Assembly (NCBI GenBank): GCA_039707655.1
Contig: CM077671.1
Span: 365,454,720-365,518,719 of the forward strand
Source of the DNA: Elymus sibiricus
Lineage: Eukaryota > Streptophyta > Magnoliopsida > Poales > Poaceae
Reading direction: 5' to 3'
Length of the DNA: 64,000 nucleotides
Below the pieces are notes generated by a model. That model saw only the letters and a program-made list of their open reading frames with translations. It was not told the origin of the DNA and ran no database searches. The position numbers were made by a program, and so were the translations under genes. Positions 8,061 to 19,020 of the stretch are shown piece by piece (the first letter of the stretch is position 1; every line of letters starts with the position of its first letter).

Positions 8061-10864
8061 CTGCACGGGGGAGAGAAAAAAACATGTGTCAGAGATTTCT
8101 AATGTATGGATTGATTGTTCCATGTTATTAGAAATGCAGATCTGACTTATAAACTCCGCGTGAGACACTTATACTTACTTGCCAAAGGTCCATATTTCAC
8201 AAGGTTAGCAGCAATCTGTTCTTCATCAACGGCGACAACGCTGTAGTTCTGAACTGAAGCAGCAATCTTGGACTTGTCAAATTTGCAGGTACCATCCTTC
8301 CCGGTGTAAGGGTAATCCTTTTCTCTCTCAAGGCCACCAGATTTCAACAGATAGCTGAAGGCTGAAGTCATCAACCCACCGTTGCATCCAGCGTCGCATG
8401 AATCAGGCTCTGATGGGTCGCACTGAAAATTTCACAATATGATTGCAGCATATTAAGTTGGCGCACTCATCAAGGAAACCAAGCAATAAAATGTAGCATG
8501 GTTGTTTTACTACATACGGATTGTTCCTAGCATTCACATTGCAAAAAGCATTGTTCAATGAAATAGGCAAAAACAGCATGGCATACTATTTTTCTAGACA
8601 ACAGTTTCATTTATGGCAGTTTTTTCTTGGTGGCTTACCAAGCTGACCGTTTGGTCTAGACAACAGTTTCATGTAATACCAGTGGTTCTTGACCGGAGAA
8701 GATAGGTAAACTGAGATAAATACAAAGAAACATGTACCATTCAAAAAAACTAAGTGAACAGCAAGACAGCATGGGTAAAAGGCCCTTCAACAAAAGTTGG
8801 ATGCCGCACACTGTATAAGAGTAAAATGGGCTACCGTTGAAGGGCCCTTACAAGTACCAGTACGAGTCATGGAATCTTATACCATGTATCACACATACTA
8901 AATCCCATGTAAAAAATCCTATGCAATTTACATTTGCCATATCCCTTATTGGTTTGATGACAGCAATACAAGACCTACCCAGATAACAGTCTGCTTCTTT
9001 CCCATTTAGTTACTGATCAGAATATCAAGTTAAGTGACATCCAGTTCCATGAGTTAACAACATAGAAATCACCAAACAACTTAGTTAATTACACAAAAAT
9101 TTCAGTGGCTATGCCTATTCTGGTGGATGGACAGTAATCTGGATAGTCCATAGAGATCAAAGTGGTGCACCCTCACAGCCCGCCCACCAAATCAGTGAAT
9201 AAGCGCAAGGCGCCTTGGTGAATACTGAATACTGAGTCACCAACCGATGATAGGTCTGTCTCAACCTATCCATTATCCTAATTTATGGCATATACCCACC
9301 AAAAATACAAAGGTGCACATGGGTGCACGCGCACCCATGTAAATAGTAAATTCATAAAAAATACTAGAATTTTTTTTAAAATTCTGAAATTTCGCGGTAA
9401 GAAACTTAGTCGACCATTCTACTCACGTGGGAAGTTTCATGATGTATTGACACCCATGGTATTCTTAGTGAAGAAAATACAATTGCGGCCATACTATTCA
9501 TCAAACAGTGTTTTTTAATATAGCTTCGATTTTGTCATTTTTGTCCAGATTACCACGGATGTGATTTCTTCGTGAAACTTCATACACGAGTATACTGGTT
9601 GACTATGTATATTACAAAAATAAATTCAGATTTTTTTTACTTTTATAGAATTTTTTTGAATTTATTTTTCATAAAGGGTGCGCGCACCCATGTTCACCAA
9701 ATCCGCATCGATATACCCACTCACTTGACAAAAAAAATGACATACATCCACTCACCAAACATTCTTATCTTCATCCTTGTTCAACGCTTGCAGCTATCAT
9801 CTCAACAAAAGAAAGGCTTTAAGCTACCCACCCACCACATCAACAGGTTCTCCACGGTAAGTTTGAGGTGATTACTATGTTGATTATTTTAGTTCCTTTC
9901 ATAAAAGAAGTCGATCGCTTTTGTTGACTGTTAATTAATGATATCTAACATGTTCTTGCCACTCTTTGTCCTCCAAATTTCGTTTGTAAAGTTTGCCATG
10001 GGGATACTGATGCCAATTCCCCTCTCAGAGTTCACCTAGACCCTTTATTTGCTTTGGTACGTTGCCCAATCAGAAATCGACAACACAGAAAAGGTCTACA
10101 CCAACAGACAAAACATAGTGATGCTGCCACAAAAATCCAACCTATCTCGCAAACAATCAACCAATCACAGAAAAGAAGAGAAAAGAGCCTCACCTCGTGG
10201 TCGCAGTCGACCAGCTGCTGCTCGGAGAGCACCTCCATCTTGCCCGTGGCCAGGTAGTTGGCCCCCTCCAACGCCCCGGACGCGCTGAACGACCAGCACG
10301 ACCCGCACGAGCCCTGCAAAACCAACAAGGTCAGGGGCGGAGGCCAGATCGGAAGGTAAACCGACCAAAGAATCCGGGGAAAACCTGGTTCTTGACGGGG
10401 CCGACGGCGCCGTGGTCCCTCCAGTCGAAGTCCTCGGGGAGGCCGTCGGTGGGGAGGACGGGCGCGTCGTGCGCCGACCCGGCCATCTCCCGCAGGAACG
10501 ACCGCCGGGTCGTCTTGAGCCCCAGGAAGGTCCGGCGGAACTCGGCCGGGGTGAGGTCGGAGAACTTGGTGACCCCGTGCTCGGCGGACGGGTCGAGCAT
10601 CTGGTGCCGGCGCGCGCGGCGGAGGTTGGCCTTGAACACGGAGAGCCGGTGCGCGTGCTCCTCCGCGTCCCGGTACGTCTTCCCGAACCGCTGCACGAAG
10701 CCGACGAACTGCGAGTCGAGCTCCAGGTCGTTGTCGAGGGCGTCGACGACCCCCACGACCTGCCGGATCAGGGGCTCCTCGTCCCCCGCGGCCGCCGTCG
10801 CCGGCGCCGGGGAGAGGAGGAGGCCCAGGAGGAGGAGGAGAGGGGCCACGAGGCGACGATCCAT
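7771..10864 (-). CDS. RD19/cathepsin F-like papain-family cysteine protease, 4 exons, 377 aa
   Basis: A secreted or vacuolar C1A endopeptidase zymogen. Exons (minus strand): 10864-10385, 10313-10194, 8422-8179 and 8060-7771, with GT-AG introns and lengths 480+120+244+290 = 1134 nt, an uninterrupted frame to TAG. Visible in the protein: signal peptide (about 1-25, Leu/Ala-rich); I29 pro-domain with the ERFNAQ-type signature (about 69-88, [11 protein letters not shown]...HQ) and GVTKFSD (97-103); mature enzyme from about residue 142 (LPEDFDWRD); oxyanion Gln160; catalytic Cys166 in [12 protein letters not shown] segment; catalytic His308 ([11 protein letters not shown]); Asn335 (IIKNSWG). The length equals that of plant RD19-type enzymes, and there is no granulin extension or KDEL. 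In plants this group acts in senescence, stress and defence (family knowledge). The second intron is 1771 bp and holds a MITE. Nothing suggests inactivation. Confidence 0.95.
8179..8422 (-). other. Protease exon 3
   Basis: 244 nt (81 codons plus one base) after a CAG acceptor at 8425-8423. It carries CDAGCNGG and the [15 protein letters not shown] region, followed by a GTAAG donor. The last base joins exon 4 to form an Ile codon. Confidence 0.92.
8423..10193 (-). other. Large second intron of the protease gene
   Basis: A 1771 bp AT-rich intron with GT at 10193-10192 and AG at 8424-8423. It contains a 387 bp MITE (9312-9698); I recognise nothing else in it. ORFs in this interval lack family motifs. 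Confidence 0.85.
9312..9698. mobile_element. MITE in protease intron 2, 387 bp
   Basis: The left end reads ggtgcacatgggtgcacgcg and the reverse complement of the right end reads ggtgaacatgggtgcgcgca, giving terminal inverted repeats of about 25 bp. The motif itself is partly palindromic (gggtgcacgcgcaccc). The body is AT-rich with no ORF of note. It is flanked by AAA on both sides, too little to assign a superfamily. Confidence 0.65.
10194..10313 (-). other. Protease exon 2 (catalytic cysteine)
   Basis: 40 complete codons between a CAG acceptor and a GT donor (10193-10192). It carries the [10 protein letters not shown] active-site block and the [11 protein letters not shown] segment. Confidence 0.93.
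10385..10864 (-). other. Protease exon 1 (signal peptide, pro-domain, start of mature enzyme)
   Basis: 160 complete codons from ATG (10864-10862) to Gln160, then a GT donor at 10384-10383. It encodes the signal peptide, the I29 inhibitor pro-domain and the first residues of the mature protease up to the oxyanion glutamine. Confidence 0.93.
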
Positions 10865-10928
10865 TGGGGGATTTTTCTTGGTTGCTTCTTTGGGTGGGTT
10901 ATCTTTGCTTCGGCTCCACTTCGTGTTG

Positions 10929-10936
10929 CTTTATAG
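10929..10936 (-). promoter_or_regulatory. Probable TATA box of the protease gene
   Basis: CTATAAAG on the minus strand, about 65 nt upstream of the ATG, implying a short 5' untranslated region of about 30-40 nt. Only about 150 bp of upstream sequence separates it from the Mutator-like element at 11089. Confidence 0.6.
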
Positions 10937-11798
10937 GAAGTTGTTCAAGGAGATTTTTTCTGTTCAGACTCCTTGGTGGTGTTCTTTTTGCAAACGGGCC
11001 CTCCAAAGATTCATGGATTATCCAGAGATATTTTACTCGGCGTTGTTGGCCCCACGGTAGATACCCACAATGGACGGCAGGGTCTCGTGGCAATTTTGAC
11101 AAATTTGACCTAAAGTCGCAACTAATTCACAAAGTGAACTGTTCGACGAAAAAATTCACGGGACTAACCCTTTCGTGTGGCGCCCGACAGGAAGACGCCA
11201 CACTGCACTATGTGGTGCCGTGGTGTTAGGCGCCACACAATCGGCCACGCTGGTGCCCCGTGGCAAGGGCCCGACCCCACCCACCTGTGTGGCGCCTAAG
11301 GGTTAGGCGCCGCACTTGTTATGTGTGGCGCCTATCTCTTAGGCGCCACACATTGACTTATACATCGGACGGCCCGACCACCTCCCCCACCCCCACCAGT
11401 TCTTCCAGTTACAGAGGGGGGCGGCGGCGGCTCCCTCCTCTCTTCCTCGCAATCCCCTCTCCAAAATCCTTCAGATCTGAGGTTTTCTTCCGTGGATTTC
11501 TTCCCCAAATCATTCTACAAGGTAATCTCCTCTGTTCCCCATCTTTCTATCCGATAAATATTGCATTTTTTTCAGATTTGTGTAAGTTAGGATGATATGT
11601 CAGATTTGATTGGATTCGAAATGGGGATTCCTATATGAGTAGATGATTATTAAAATGAGTATTCCTATATGATTTGTTCATTTGTGGTACCATTTTGTGG
11701 AACATATCTTTGATTGTTTAGATGAATATATATTAGATAATTATTTTTTGAGATGAATTGTATTGTATAACTCATATAATTTTCTTTTAATATGAAGG

Positions 11799-12690
11799 AT
11801 GGTGTGGCTTTTGGATGATGTCTATGAGGTAGAACACCGGGCATATTTGATGTCGGAGAAGGGAATGGTAATGATAGCATAGTACTTTATGTTTGCGGAA
11901 TATTGTGTTTATTTGAAAAGATCAAACCATAATCATCTCACTTTATATTTGTAGAATCTTGCGCCCCTCAAGATTCGGTCTCACGGGGCGTCGACTGCCA
12001 TGCCCTAAGATGAGCGCTACACACCGTACATCGAGAAGACAAGACTCCTTCCTTTCATTCAACTTGTGAGCCGGTCGACGCCCAACCTGAACGCGGCGGC
12101 AATCACCGCACTTACGGATCGGTGGAGTCCGGAGACCCATAGTTTCCACCTCCGGACCGGAGAGATGACCGTGACTCTTCAGGATGTTTCCATGATCACT
12201 GCACTTCCAATCGAGGGGAAGCCTCTTTGTATGAGCACTGATTCAGAGGGATGACGCCAACAAATGGAGGCCCTTATTGGTATGTCTCCTGCAGAGCCGG
12301 AACCAGCAGAGGGAGAGAAGAAAGACCGAGTCCTCGCCGGCGCTCCTTTCACTTGGATCGTAGCCAAATTTGCGCATTGTCCTGAGGGCGCCGATGAATA
12401 TGTGATCAAGACTTATGCTGGGGGTCGGCGGCATTGGCCTACTTGTACCGGCAGGTAAAAAATTATTCATACTTAGTTTTTGTTTGGCTTTCACTGTTGT
12501 CCTTAACTGATCCATGTTTGGCTTGCCGTTCAGTTGGACGATGCTTGTCGTAGGTCCTTGAAAGACGGCTGCATTGGTGGTTGTATGCTCCTACTATCTG
12601 TATGGAGTTGGGAACGCCTTCCAGTTGGACGTCCTAAAGGGGTATCGTTCAAGGACTGGGATGACTTCCATGCCTTCCCGTATTTCACCT
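11799..12690 (+). pseudogene. Plant mobile domain (PMD, MAIL1-type) gene relic within the MULE
   Basis: Exon-like segments: from ATG 11799 (MVWLLDDVYEVEHRAYLMSE) to about 11867, an intron, then from about 11955 the sequence NLAPLKIRSHG...ERYTPYIEKTRLLPFIQLV and LTDRWSPETHSFHLRTGEMTVTLQD, the signature of the PMD family (PF10536-type) often carried by grass Mutator-like elements. It is broken by TAA at about 12007, TGA at about 12252, an internal deletion near 12417-12422 and loss of the 3' end at about 12680, where it abuts the antisense transposase. A last exon-like block (about 12534-12690, LDDACRRSLKDG...FKDWDDFHAFPYF) remains. PMD proteins are nuclear; their role in transposons is unknown. 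Confidence 0.75.
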
Positions 12691-13893
12691 CGTAGTGAAA
12701 TAGGGCTTTTACAAGGTCCTGTACGCTTTTTATACTCATTGTTGGAAGTGATGAGATGGAGTTGGAAAGCCTGTAAGCGATGAACTCGGAGGTGAGTTGT
12801 CTATGGTTTTGGGACACAAGCTCGCCATCAACCCTCTTGCCTCGACACGGGTGAGGTAGACAACTCACAATGTGCCATCCGGGGCCTCCTTTCCATGGTC
12901 TTGCACGCACAATCCATGGACATTGTGGATCCTCACACGCAACCGTGTAACGCACCTTGATGTCCGAATGAACAACTTTGTGTGGACGATAATGCGTAAC
13001 CGAATATTCATCCAACCACATCTTCAATTCCAGAAATGTTTCAAACTTTGACCCGAGCACAATACAGTTCTTCCCATGTTTGTCCCGGTGAGAAGTTGGC
13101 CTAACTCCAAGCAATATGCCTTCGCCGCCATCAACAACGGCTTCATCTGCAAGACTAAGATCCTCGAACAATGATGTCCGGTGATCCCGCCCTAATACCT
13201 TCTTGAAAGCTTCGGCCTCCTTGGCCGTGAACCCTTCCTCATCAACTTCTTCATCGGGACCGTCATCGTCCGACTCAGAGGCATAGCCACGAGAGTACGG
13301 AATGGAATGGTCCATGGTCTCTTGCAAATAATATTTGTCCAAATCACCAAGGTTGTTGTCATGGAGAACAACATCATCATTCTCATCATCCTCATGCTCA
13401 TTATTCTCCTCTTGCAATGCTTCATCTTGGATCTTCGAAATCGGGGTCAATGTTGGCCTCACTTGTTGGGTCAAAAGTGGTTCAATCATCTCATCTTGGT
13501 TCATTCGTGGAGGACTACTATCAACAATCGGAGAGGCAACCCGGTTCAAATCCAAGTGCAAGTTAGCATCAACCTTTTTTGTGGCAAATAACTCTAGAGC
13601 CTTGTCTAGTGATTCGGCCACCGTCTCCTTGTATGCAAGCCAACGTTGCTCGGAGTTCACACGCATGGTCTTCCAGCGAATGTGCATTCCAAATCCCACA
13701 TTATGCCTACCATCAAACTCAACAACATCACTTGGATCCATCCAATTCAAATCTTTTCTGACTTGTTCCAACAACTCCGCATAGCTAGGACTACACTCAA
13801 ACACCATGTCAAGCTCATCCGGGTCCGGGTCAATATTGCCTTTCAAAAAGGCATCCTTGTCCACGTGATGAACATAAACACATGTTCTTCCCA
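12680..13893 (-). pseudogene. Mutator-like transposase, truncated after the DNA-binding domain
   Basis: An open frame of about 400 codons on the minus strand. Segments: N-terminal region (GMGRTCVYVHHVDKDAF), an acidic linker (EHEDDENDDVV, SESDDDGPDEEVDEEG), then the MuDR-type DNA-binding domain (LKMWLDEYSV...VACEDPQCPWIVRARPW) and HYEVKYGKAWKS, after which it runs into antisense PMD sequence. The DDE catalytic core is missing, so it cannot be an active transposase. The frame technically runs from 14026 to 12530, but the first ~45 codons look like intron and the last ~50 like read-through. An intron acceptor near 13893 is likely. Confidence 0.82.
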
Positions 13894-14716
13894 TCCCTAA
13901 AAAATTTAAACAACACAACATACAATAAATTCTATAAGAACTCATCCAAATATTACAACATAACATAACCCAAATCCTTAAATATACAAAGAACCCTAAG
14001 CCTAACATACAAAAAAGCATACACATCCCAAAAAAGCATAACCCTTACCCTAACAAAGAACCCTAAGTCTAACCCTAGCATACAAACAAGCCTAACCCTA
14101 ACAAAGTGTAACAAAATCATACACATCCCAAAATTCATGAAGAACTAGGGTTTGCTCAAACTTACATAAAAATGACCAAATGGGAGCATTTTTCATGGAT
14201 GAAAGGGAGGGGATCGGGGGGGTTACCTTCAGGGAGGGATTGGGGTCGAAATCCACGGACCAAACCTTCAGATCTGCTTGATTTGAGGAGGGATTTGAGA
14301 AGGGAGGAGAGGGAAACTCGGGCGCCGACTGCTCTGTTCTTGTGGGGGTGAATGGGGAAGGGGTGGGGGAGATGGTCGGGCCGCCCGATGTATAAGTCAA
14401 TGTGTGGCGCCTAAGAGATAGGCGCCACACATAACAAGTGCGGCGCCTAACCCTTAGGCGCCACACAGGTGGGTGGGGTCGGGCCCTTGCCACGGGGCGC
14501 CAGCGTGGCCGATGGTGTGGCGCCTAACACCACGGTGCCACATAGTGAAGTGTGACGCCTTACTGTCGGGCGCCACACGAAAGGGTTAGTCCGGTGAATT
14601 TTTTCGACGAACAGTTCACTTTGTGAATTAGTTGCGACTTTAGGTCAAATTTGTCAAAATTGCCGTGTCTCGTAGAAGAAACCGAATCGGCATGGGCCAC
14701 GTCCCGATCTGTGTTA

Positions 14717-15141
14717 GAGCATCTACAGCCGGACCCCTCATACCCTCCTCAAACGCCTGGGCAGACCGCCCGGTCACAAAAAATCGATCCAGACGTTACC
14801 CATCTTAAACGCCCAGACTGACCGGCACCCCTCATATCCATCTCAAATATGAGGACGATATGAGGGGTCGCAGACGCGCCCGGGCGCGCCCGGTCAGTCC
14901 GCCATGTAGGACGTGACCCCACCCCGGACCACATTTTCTCTTTCTTTATTCATTCTTTTTTTCTCTCTCTCTTCTTCTCCACCAATCACGTGCAAGTGAC
15001 CGGACATATGAGGAAAAATATGAGAAATGTGGCTGCACGGATGAAAAAGTAGGGGTTCAAAACGGACACGCCCGGTCACTGACCGGGCGTGTCCGCGGGG
15101 GTTTGAGGGGGCGGATTTGCAAGTCGTGGCTGAAGATGCTC
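14717..15141. mobile_element. PIF/Harbinger MITE, 425 bp, TSD TTA
   Basis: Starts gagcatctacagccgg and ends ggctgaagatgctc, which are inverted repeats of the Harbinger type. TTA flanks both sides (14714-14716 and 15142-15144), the expected 3 bp duplication. It lies only 40 bp beyond the Mutator-like element, so both are stacked upstream of the protease gene. It contains cgcccggtcactgaccgggcg near the right end, a palindrome. Confidence 0.88.
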
Positions 15142-15144
15142 TTA

Positions 15145-15994
15145 GCAGTCAGGCTAGTATCATTGGCAAACACCGACGAGCTAGTGTGTATGTGGTCGCG
15201 CATTGGAACAACCTGCACACAAGACGAGGTTGGTCGCAATGAGACCAACAAGTCGATGAACAAAACAACGCCATCACGTAGTCGAGCTGGGGTTGAAACT
15301 TGGCTCCATATCTGACATAACCCTACCACGGGCATCTGAAATGTCATGCCCATGACACCAAACCCTAACCCTAGTGAGCGGCAGGGACAAGATTGTGTCG
15401 CATATTAAGCAACATCACTATAATGTAGCTACACATCGGACAACACAAAATAGGGATTCCTCCAGCTCATGCCATCGAAGTAGAGATCTAGGTGCCCCTT
15501 ATTGCCTAGAGAGAAAGGCGATCGAGAGAAATACATGGGAAATGCCACTCGAGCACTAGTGCAACTATGGGAGAACCATCCATAGGAAATTCAATTCTGC
15601 TCTTTGGGAGCACATGCTCTTGCCCACCAAAAATGTTTTTTTGCAAACATCACAAAAAATGAAGAAATAATAGATGTTTTCGTTGTCACATCAAAGTGCT
15701 ACCCGTAAATTTTTAGGAGGAAAGCTTAAGTATTTTGATTTGTGAAAAAAAAATAAGTCGAACGATAAATGTTACATTTAAATGATACACTTATTTTTGG
15801 TTTTTCACCTGCAAAGCACCGTCATCCTGTTTTCAAATGAAAATTGGCAAGCACTTGTTACACTAACAAAAATATCTACAAAAATATCAGAATTTTTAAT
15901 TTTATTTACTATTTATTTTAAATTTATATCATTAGGGAGCATAAGCACCCCATAGCCAAAACAGCCCTCCCTCACATCCGCCTCCTAGAAAAAC
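15145..15994. other. Unassigned, AT-rich in the right half
   Basis: No coding potential. From about 15600 to 15960 the sequence looks like a decayed MITE (gggagcacatgctc near 15607 and agggagcataagcacccca near 15935), but the ends do not pair well enough to delimit it. Confidence 0.35.
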
Positions 15995-15996
15995 TA

Positions 15997-16143
15997 CTGC
16001 CTCGGTTCACTATTATAAGATGTTTTATCTTTTTTTGAATCGGTGTATATAGACATATTTTAGTTTGTTTGTTCAGTCATTTCAGTCTATATCTAGTCCA
16101 TATTAAAATATTCAAAACATCTTATAATAGTGAATGGAGAGAG
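15997..16143. mobile_element. Stowaway MITE, 147 bp, TSD TA
   Basis: Ends are ctgcctcggttcactattat and its inverse ...ataatagtgaatggagagag, with acattttagtttgtttgttc-like interior typical of the family. Flanked by TA on both sides. Confidence 0.88.
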
Positions 16144-16145
16144 TA

Positions 16146-16750
16146 CTAAAATGACAAAATGCCATTCTAACATATTCCTTAAACCCTTTATATCCCTAAC
16201 ATGTTAAGAGGACCACTTAAATTCCTTCCACATAGCCTCTGGATATAGTGGAAAGAGGGGGAAATATACAAACCCATCTAACCTTGCTTTTTTAGCATCA
16301 AGGAAGTTTTGCCCTCTTTCCAAGCTCCCATTGTCGACCACCTCGCCGTGCCACCGTTGTTTTCTGCTTGTCTCCGACGAATAGTCACCAAACATCTCTG
16401 CTAACCGCCATGGACCATCGCCGAATAAAATGCAATATGTAGTCTGTGCGTGATCATCACCGCCACGGCTTGACCAACCGCCACCAAAGCTGCACCGCAG
16501 GATCTCACTACGCCAAAACCTCTATTGTCGCAAACTTGTTCTCTCTTGTCATCCATCCGTTTGAGAGAACTCCGACCGCATGTGTCATTCCTGCGTCGTC
16601 GGCTTTCACCCTGGCCGGGGCATCGTGAAGTCTCCCCGCAGCCCCTCCTTCCTCATGGCAAGACAAACTGATGAATTTCTTAAGAGGTCATTTCAATTTG
16701 AATTCATGGGTTTTAATCGTATACAATATGTGTCTTGACTGCAAAATTTA
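16146..16750. other. Unassigned intergenic sequence
   Basis: Mixed composition, no long ORF and no terminal repeats recognised. Confidence 0.35.
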
Positions 16751-16755
16751 TGTAG

Positions 16756-17075
16756 ATGAGCTCGCTCGTCGAGGAGTATTTCAAGGATACTTCGTCCTTA
16801 TATGATTGTGATGAGGGTTTGTTCGAAGATAATGACTTTGACAAGGTTGCATTGTTTCTAGCTGAATAAGAGGTAGAGAGACATGCAGAGGAATAATCCA
16901 TGTTCGCAAATGGGGTGTGTGGCGATTATGGAACAAAACGATTGACCGTGACCAGCTCATCCATGACTAATTCGCGGACAAATCTGTGTACCGTCCGCAT
17001 CTCTTAGGCCAACACTTCTATATGTGAAGAGAGCTCCGTGTGAGTATTTCTAGTGGTATGGAAACAAAAAAGAAA
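16756..17075 (+). pseudogene. PIF/Harbinger transposase N-terminal relic
   Basis: From ATG 16756 an acidic N-terminus (SSLVEEYFKDTSSLYDCDEG) is followed, after stops and a frame change, by NKTIDRDQLIHD and FADKSVYRPHL. This matches the plant Harbinger transposase pattern in which an acidic leader precedes an (N)R..G...L..DYFA..PVYPP..FRRRFRM block. It is truncated before the catalytic region. Identification is from the order of motifs only. Confidence 0.5.
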
Positions 17076-17673
17076 AAGGAAAATGTAGTGTATTGACATT
17101 GTAAAGAATTTAGTTGAGTTGCTCTTATTCACTCAAAATTTTGCACATCAATCGGCTAATCCGGCTCATGCACATTCGCATCGATCGACTACGGCACGAC
17201 ACACATACAATTTTTAATTTTGAGGAGCTTGCCACCCCAATTTCATTTCATAATAGAAAATAAAATGATAAACAACAGCCAGGCCCATTTAAGGGTCCAA
17301 ATCTCCAATCAGGGAAGCACACATGACACCTCAGTACTGTGAAAATGGAATTATTATGCGTAAAACTACATCATACAGTAGTCTCGGGTATACCAAAACT
17401 ACCACAAAAAACACACACAAAAAACAGTTAGACATGAAGATTGATATCAAATACAACAAATTTGATCTCTATTTGAACTACCTCATACACTAGTCTCTAG
17501 TCCAGTGACCTTATTATGCTTCATATCAAATACAACAACTTTGATCTCCTCTAAAGTAAACACTCTATCGAGAAGGATTCAGACCATGTCATCCAATACA
17601 TCTGTATATCAATATCTAATCTACTATCTAACATTCCAGTGCCCAAATTGTTTTTTATAGGAATAACAATTGT
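17076..17673. other. Unassigned AT-rich sequence
   Basis: Contains a short direct duplication of atcaaatacaacaa-tttgatct (about 17448-17474 and 17524-17551). Nothing coding. Confidence 0.35.
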
Positions 17674-17693
17674 TCCTTATCCTCTTGTGCACC

Positions 17694-18289
17694 ACAAGAA
17701 ACACGTTCCCCGTTAGGGTTTTTGTCTCTCCCAACCCCATCTACGATGGCTAGGGCACTCATCTCCTCCAAGCTTCGGCGAGCCCGTGGATCCATCTGTA
17801 CTGTACCAGCTGCTTATGCGGCCGATGACGGGAAGGGGGCCTCCGTGCCTCGGCTCCGACTAATTTTTTCTCGTGATGTTCTGGCGGATGGCGATGCTTC
17901 ATCTTCAAGTTGGTCTTTCGGGCTTCAATTCTCCTCGAGTTCGTCCATCAGACGGAGTCGACGGAGCTTCAACGTAGATCTTGTCATATTTTTGGGGCGG
18001 CGAGGTTAAGGATTCTTGTCGTGCGTGCGCACCCACGAGATTTGGTGTCAGACGCTCCAGATCGATTCAAGGATACAATGGCAACGACTGTGGCTATGGG
18101 GTGTTGGTCCTTGGGGGCACATGCACAAAGGCTTCATGGTTACCATCAACAAGGTCAAGCCTGCACCGGTAGGATAGTGGTTGTTCGATGGCACGAGGTC
18201 CTCGATGTATTTCTTTTATTATGTTTAGGGTTCTACTTCTTACGAAACTTTATAATAGAGACGTGAGTCTTTTTTCGCCCAAAAAAAAA
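17694..18289 (+). mobile_element. Poly(A)-tailed retroposon (LINE-derived or processed transcript)
   Basis: Begins with mRNA-like leader (gttagggtttttgtctctcc), contains a short ORF from 17746 (ATGGCTAGG..., no known domain) and ends in nine A (18281-18289). The flanks tccttatcctcttgtgcacc (17674-17693) and tccttacccttgtatcacc (18290-18308) look like an imperfect target duplication of about 18-20 bp, as made by LINE machinery. The parent transcript is not recognised. Confidence 0.55.
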
Positions 18290-18308
18290 TCCTTACCCTT
18301 GTATCACC

Positions 18309-19020
18309 TCGTTATTGCTATTATCAATAGATTTTTTTTCTCTTCCTACTACTAGTTTTAGACATGAAATTATTAATAATTCTTTCTCTTTAGCGTACAA
18401 TTACTGTCACCGCCTTCACTAGAGCGCCATGTTTGACCCGGCGGCTGTGGAAGATCCAGTGAGCTCAGCCGTGAAGATAAGCGTAACAGCATACCAACCA
18501 ACCAATCCACCAACTACCTCCGTTCACCGAGACGCTGCTGCGATTTTGCGATCGGCGGAGGACGTCCCTGACAAATGCTCCCCCAAAGGTCGTCTCTATC
18601 GGCGTTAAACAAAGGCACCGGCGTGCTCCATAGATTACTTTACTATACGACGCGCTTTGACACACATTCTGAATCGAGCTGCTGTCGCTGACAAGCGAGC
18701 CATGGGTCCTCTGACCGACGTGTCAGTGAGCGAGATTCATTTTACAACGGTCTACTAGGTACTGTAGTGATAGCATGAGAAATTGTGTCTGAGCAGGAGA
18801 GCTCGCTCCCCGTCCGTTTGGGTGGCGAGTGGTGACGCCGACAGCGAGATGGAAACCGACACGTTTCGTGCGCGTTGGAAACAATACTGGCCTAGGTTTC
18901 TACCCCCAGCAAATTGACCGCCTGCGTGCGTGGTACTAGTAGAACCGCTCGTGGATAAGCTATTTTTCTCTAACAGAGTCCTCCGTCTGTTCTAAAGATA
19001 TACTCCGTAAATTTCCAATC
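18309..19020. other. Unassigned intergenic sequence
   Basis: No terminal repeats, coding motifs or repeat arrays that I can name. Confidence 0.35.

Larger units (their letters stand above)
11089..14664. mobile_element. Mutator-like element with long TIRs, 3576 bp, 9 bp TSD
   Basis: Long terminal inverted repeats (about 11089-11400 and 14352-14664, with weaker similarity further in) start ggcaattttgacaaatttga. They contain repeated GC palindromes of the type gtgtggcgcctaa...ttaggcgccacac. The 9 bp flanks are gGgtctcgt (11080-11088) and gTgtctcgt (14665-14673), one mismatch, as expected for a Mutator-type target duplication. Inside are a plant-mobile-domain gene relic reading rightward and a transposase N-terminal part reading leftward, tail to tail, with a deletion between them. 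It sits about 220 bp upstream of the protease start codon. Confidence 0.9.

Noticed and set aside
13890..14026. N-terminal extension of the MULE transposase frame
   Set aside because: Hydrophobic, AT-rich, repetitive (Cys/Leu/Met) and likely intron; the recognisable protein starts near GMGRTCVYVHHVD.
15600..15960. Possible MITE with gggagcac/agcacccca ends
   Set aside because: The ends do not form a convincing inverted repeat and no target duplication was found.
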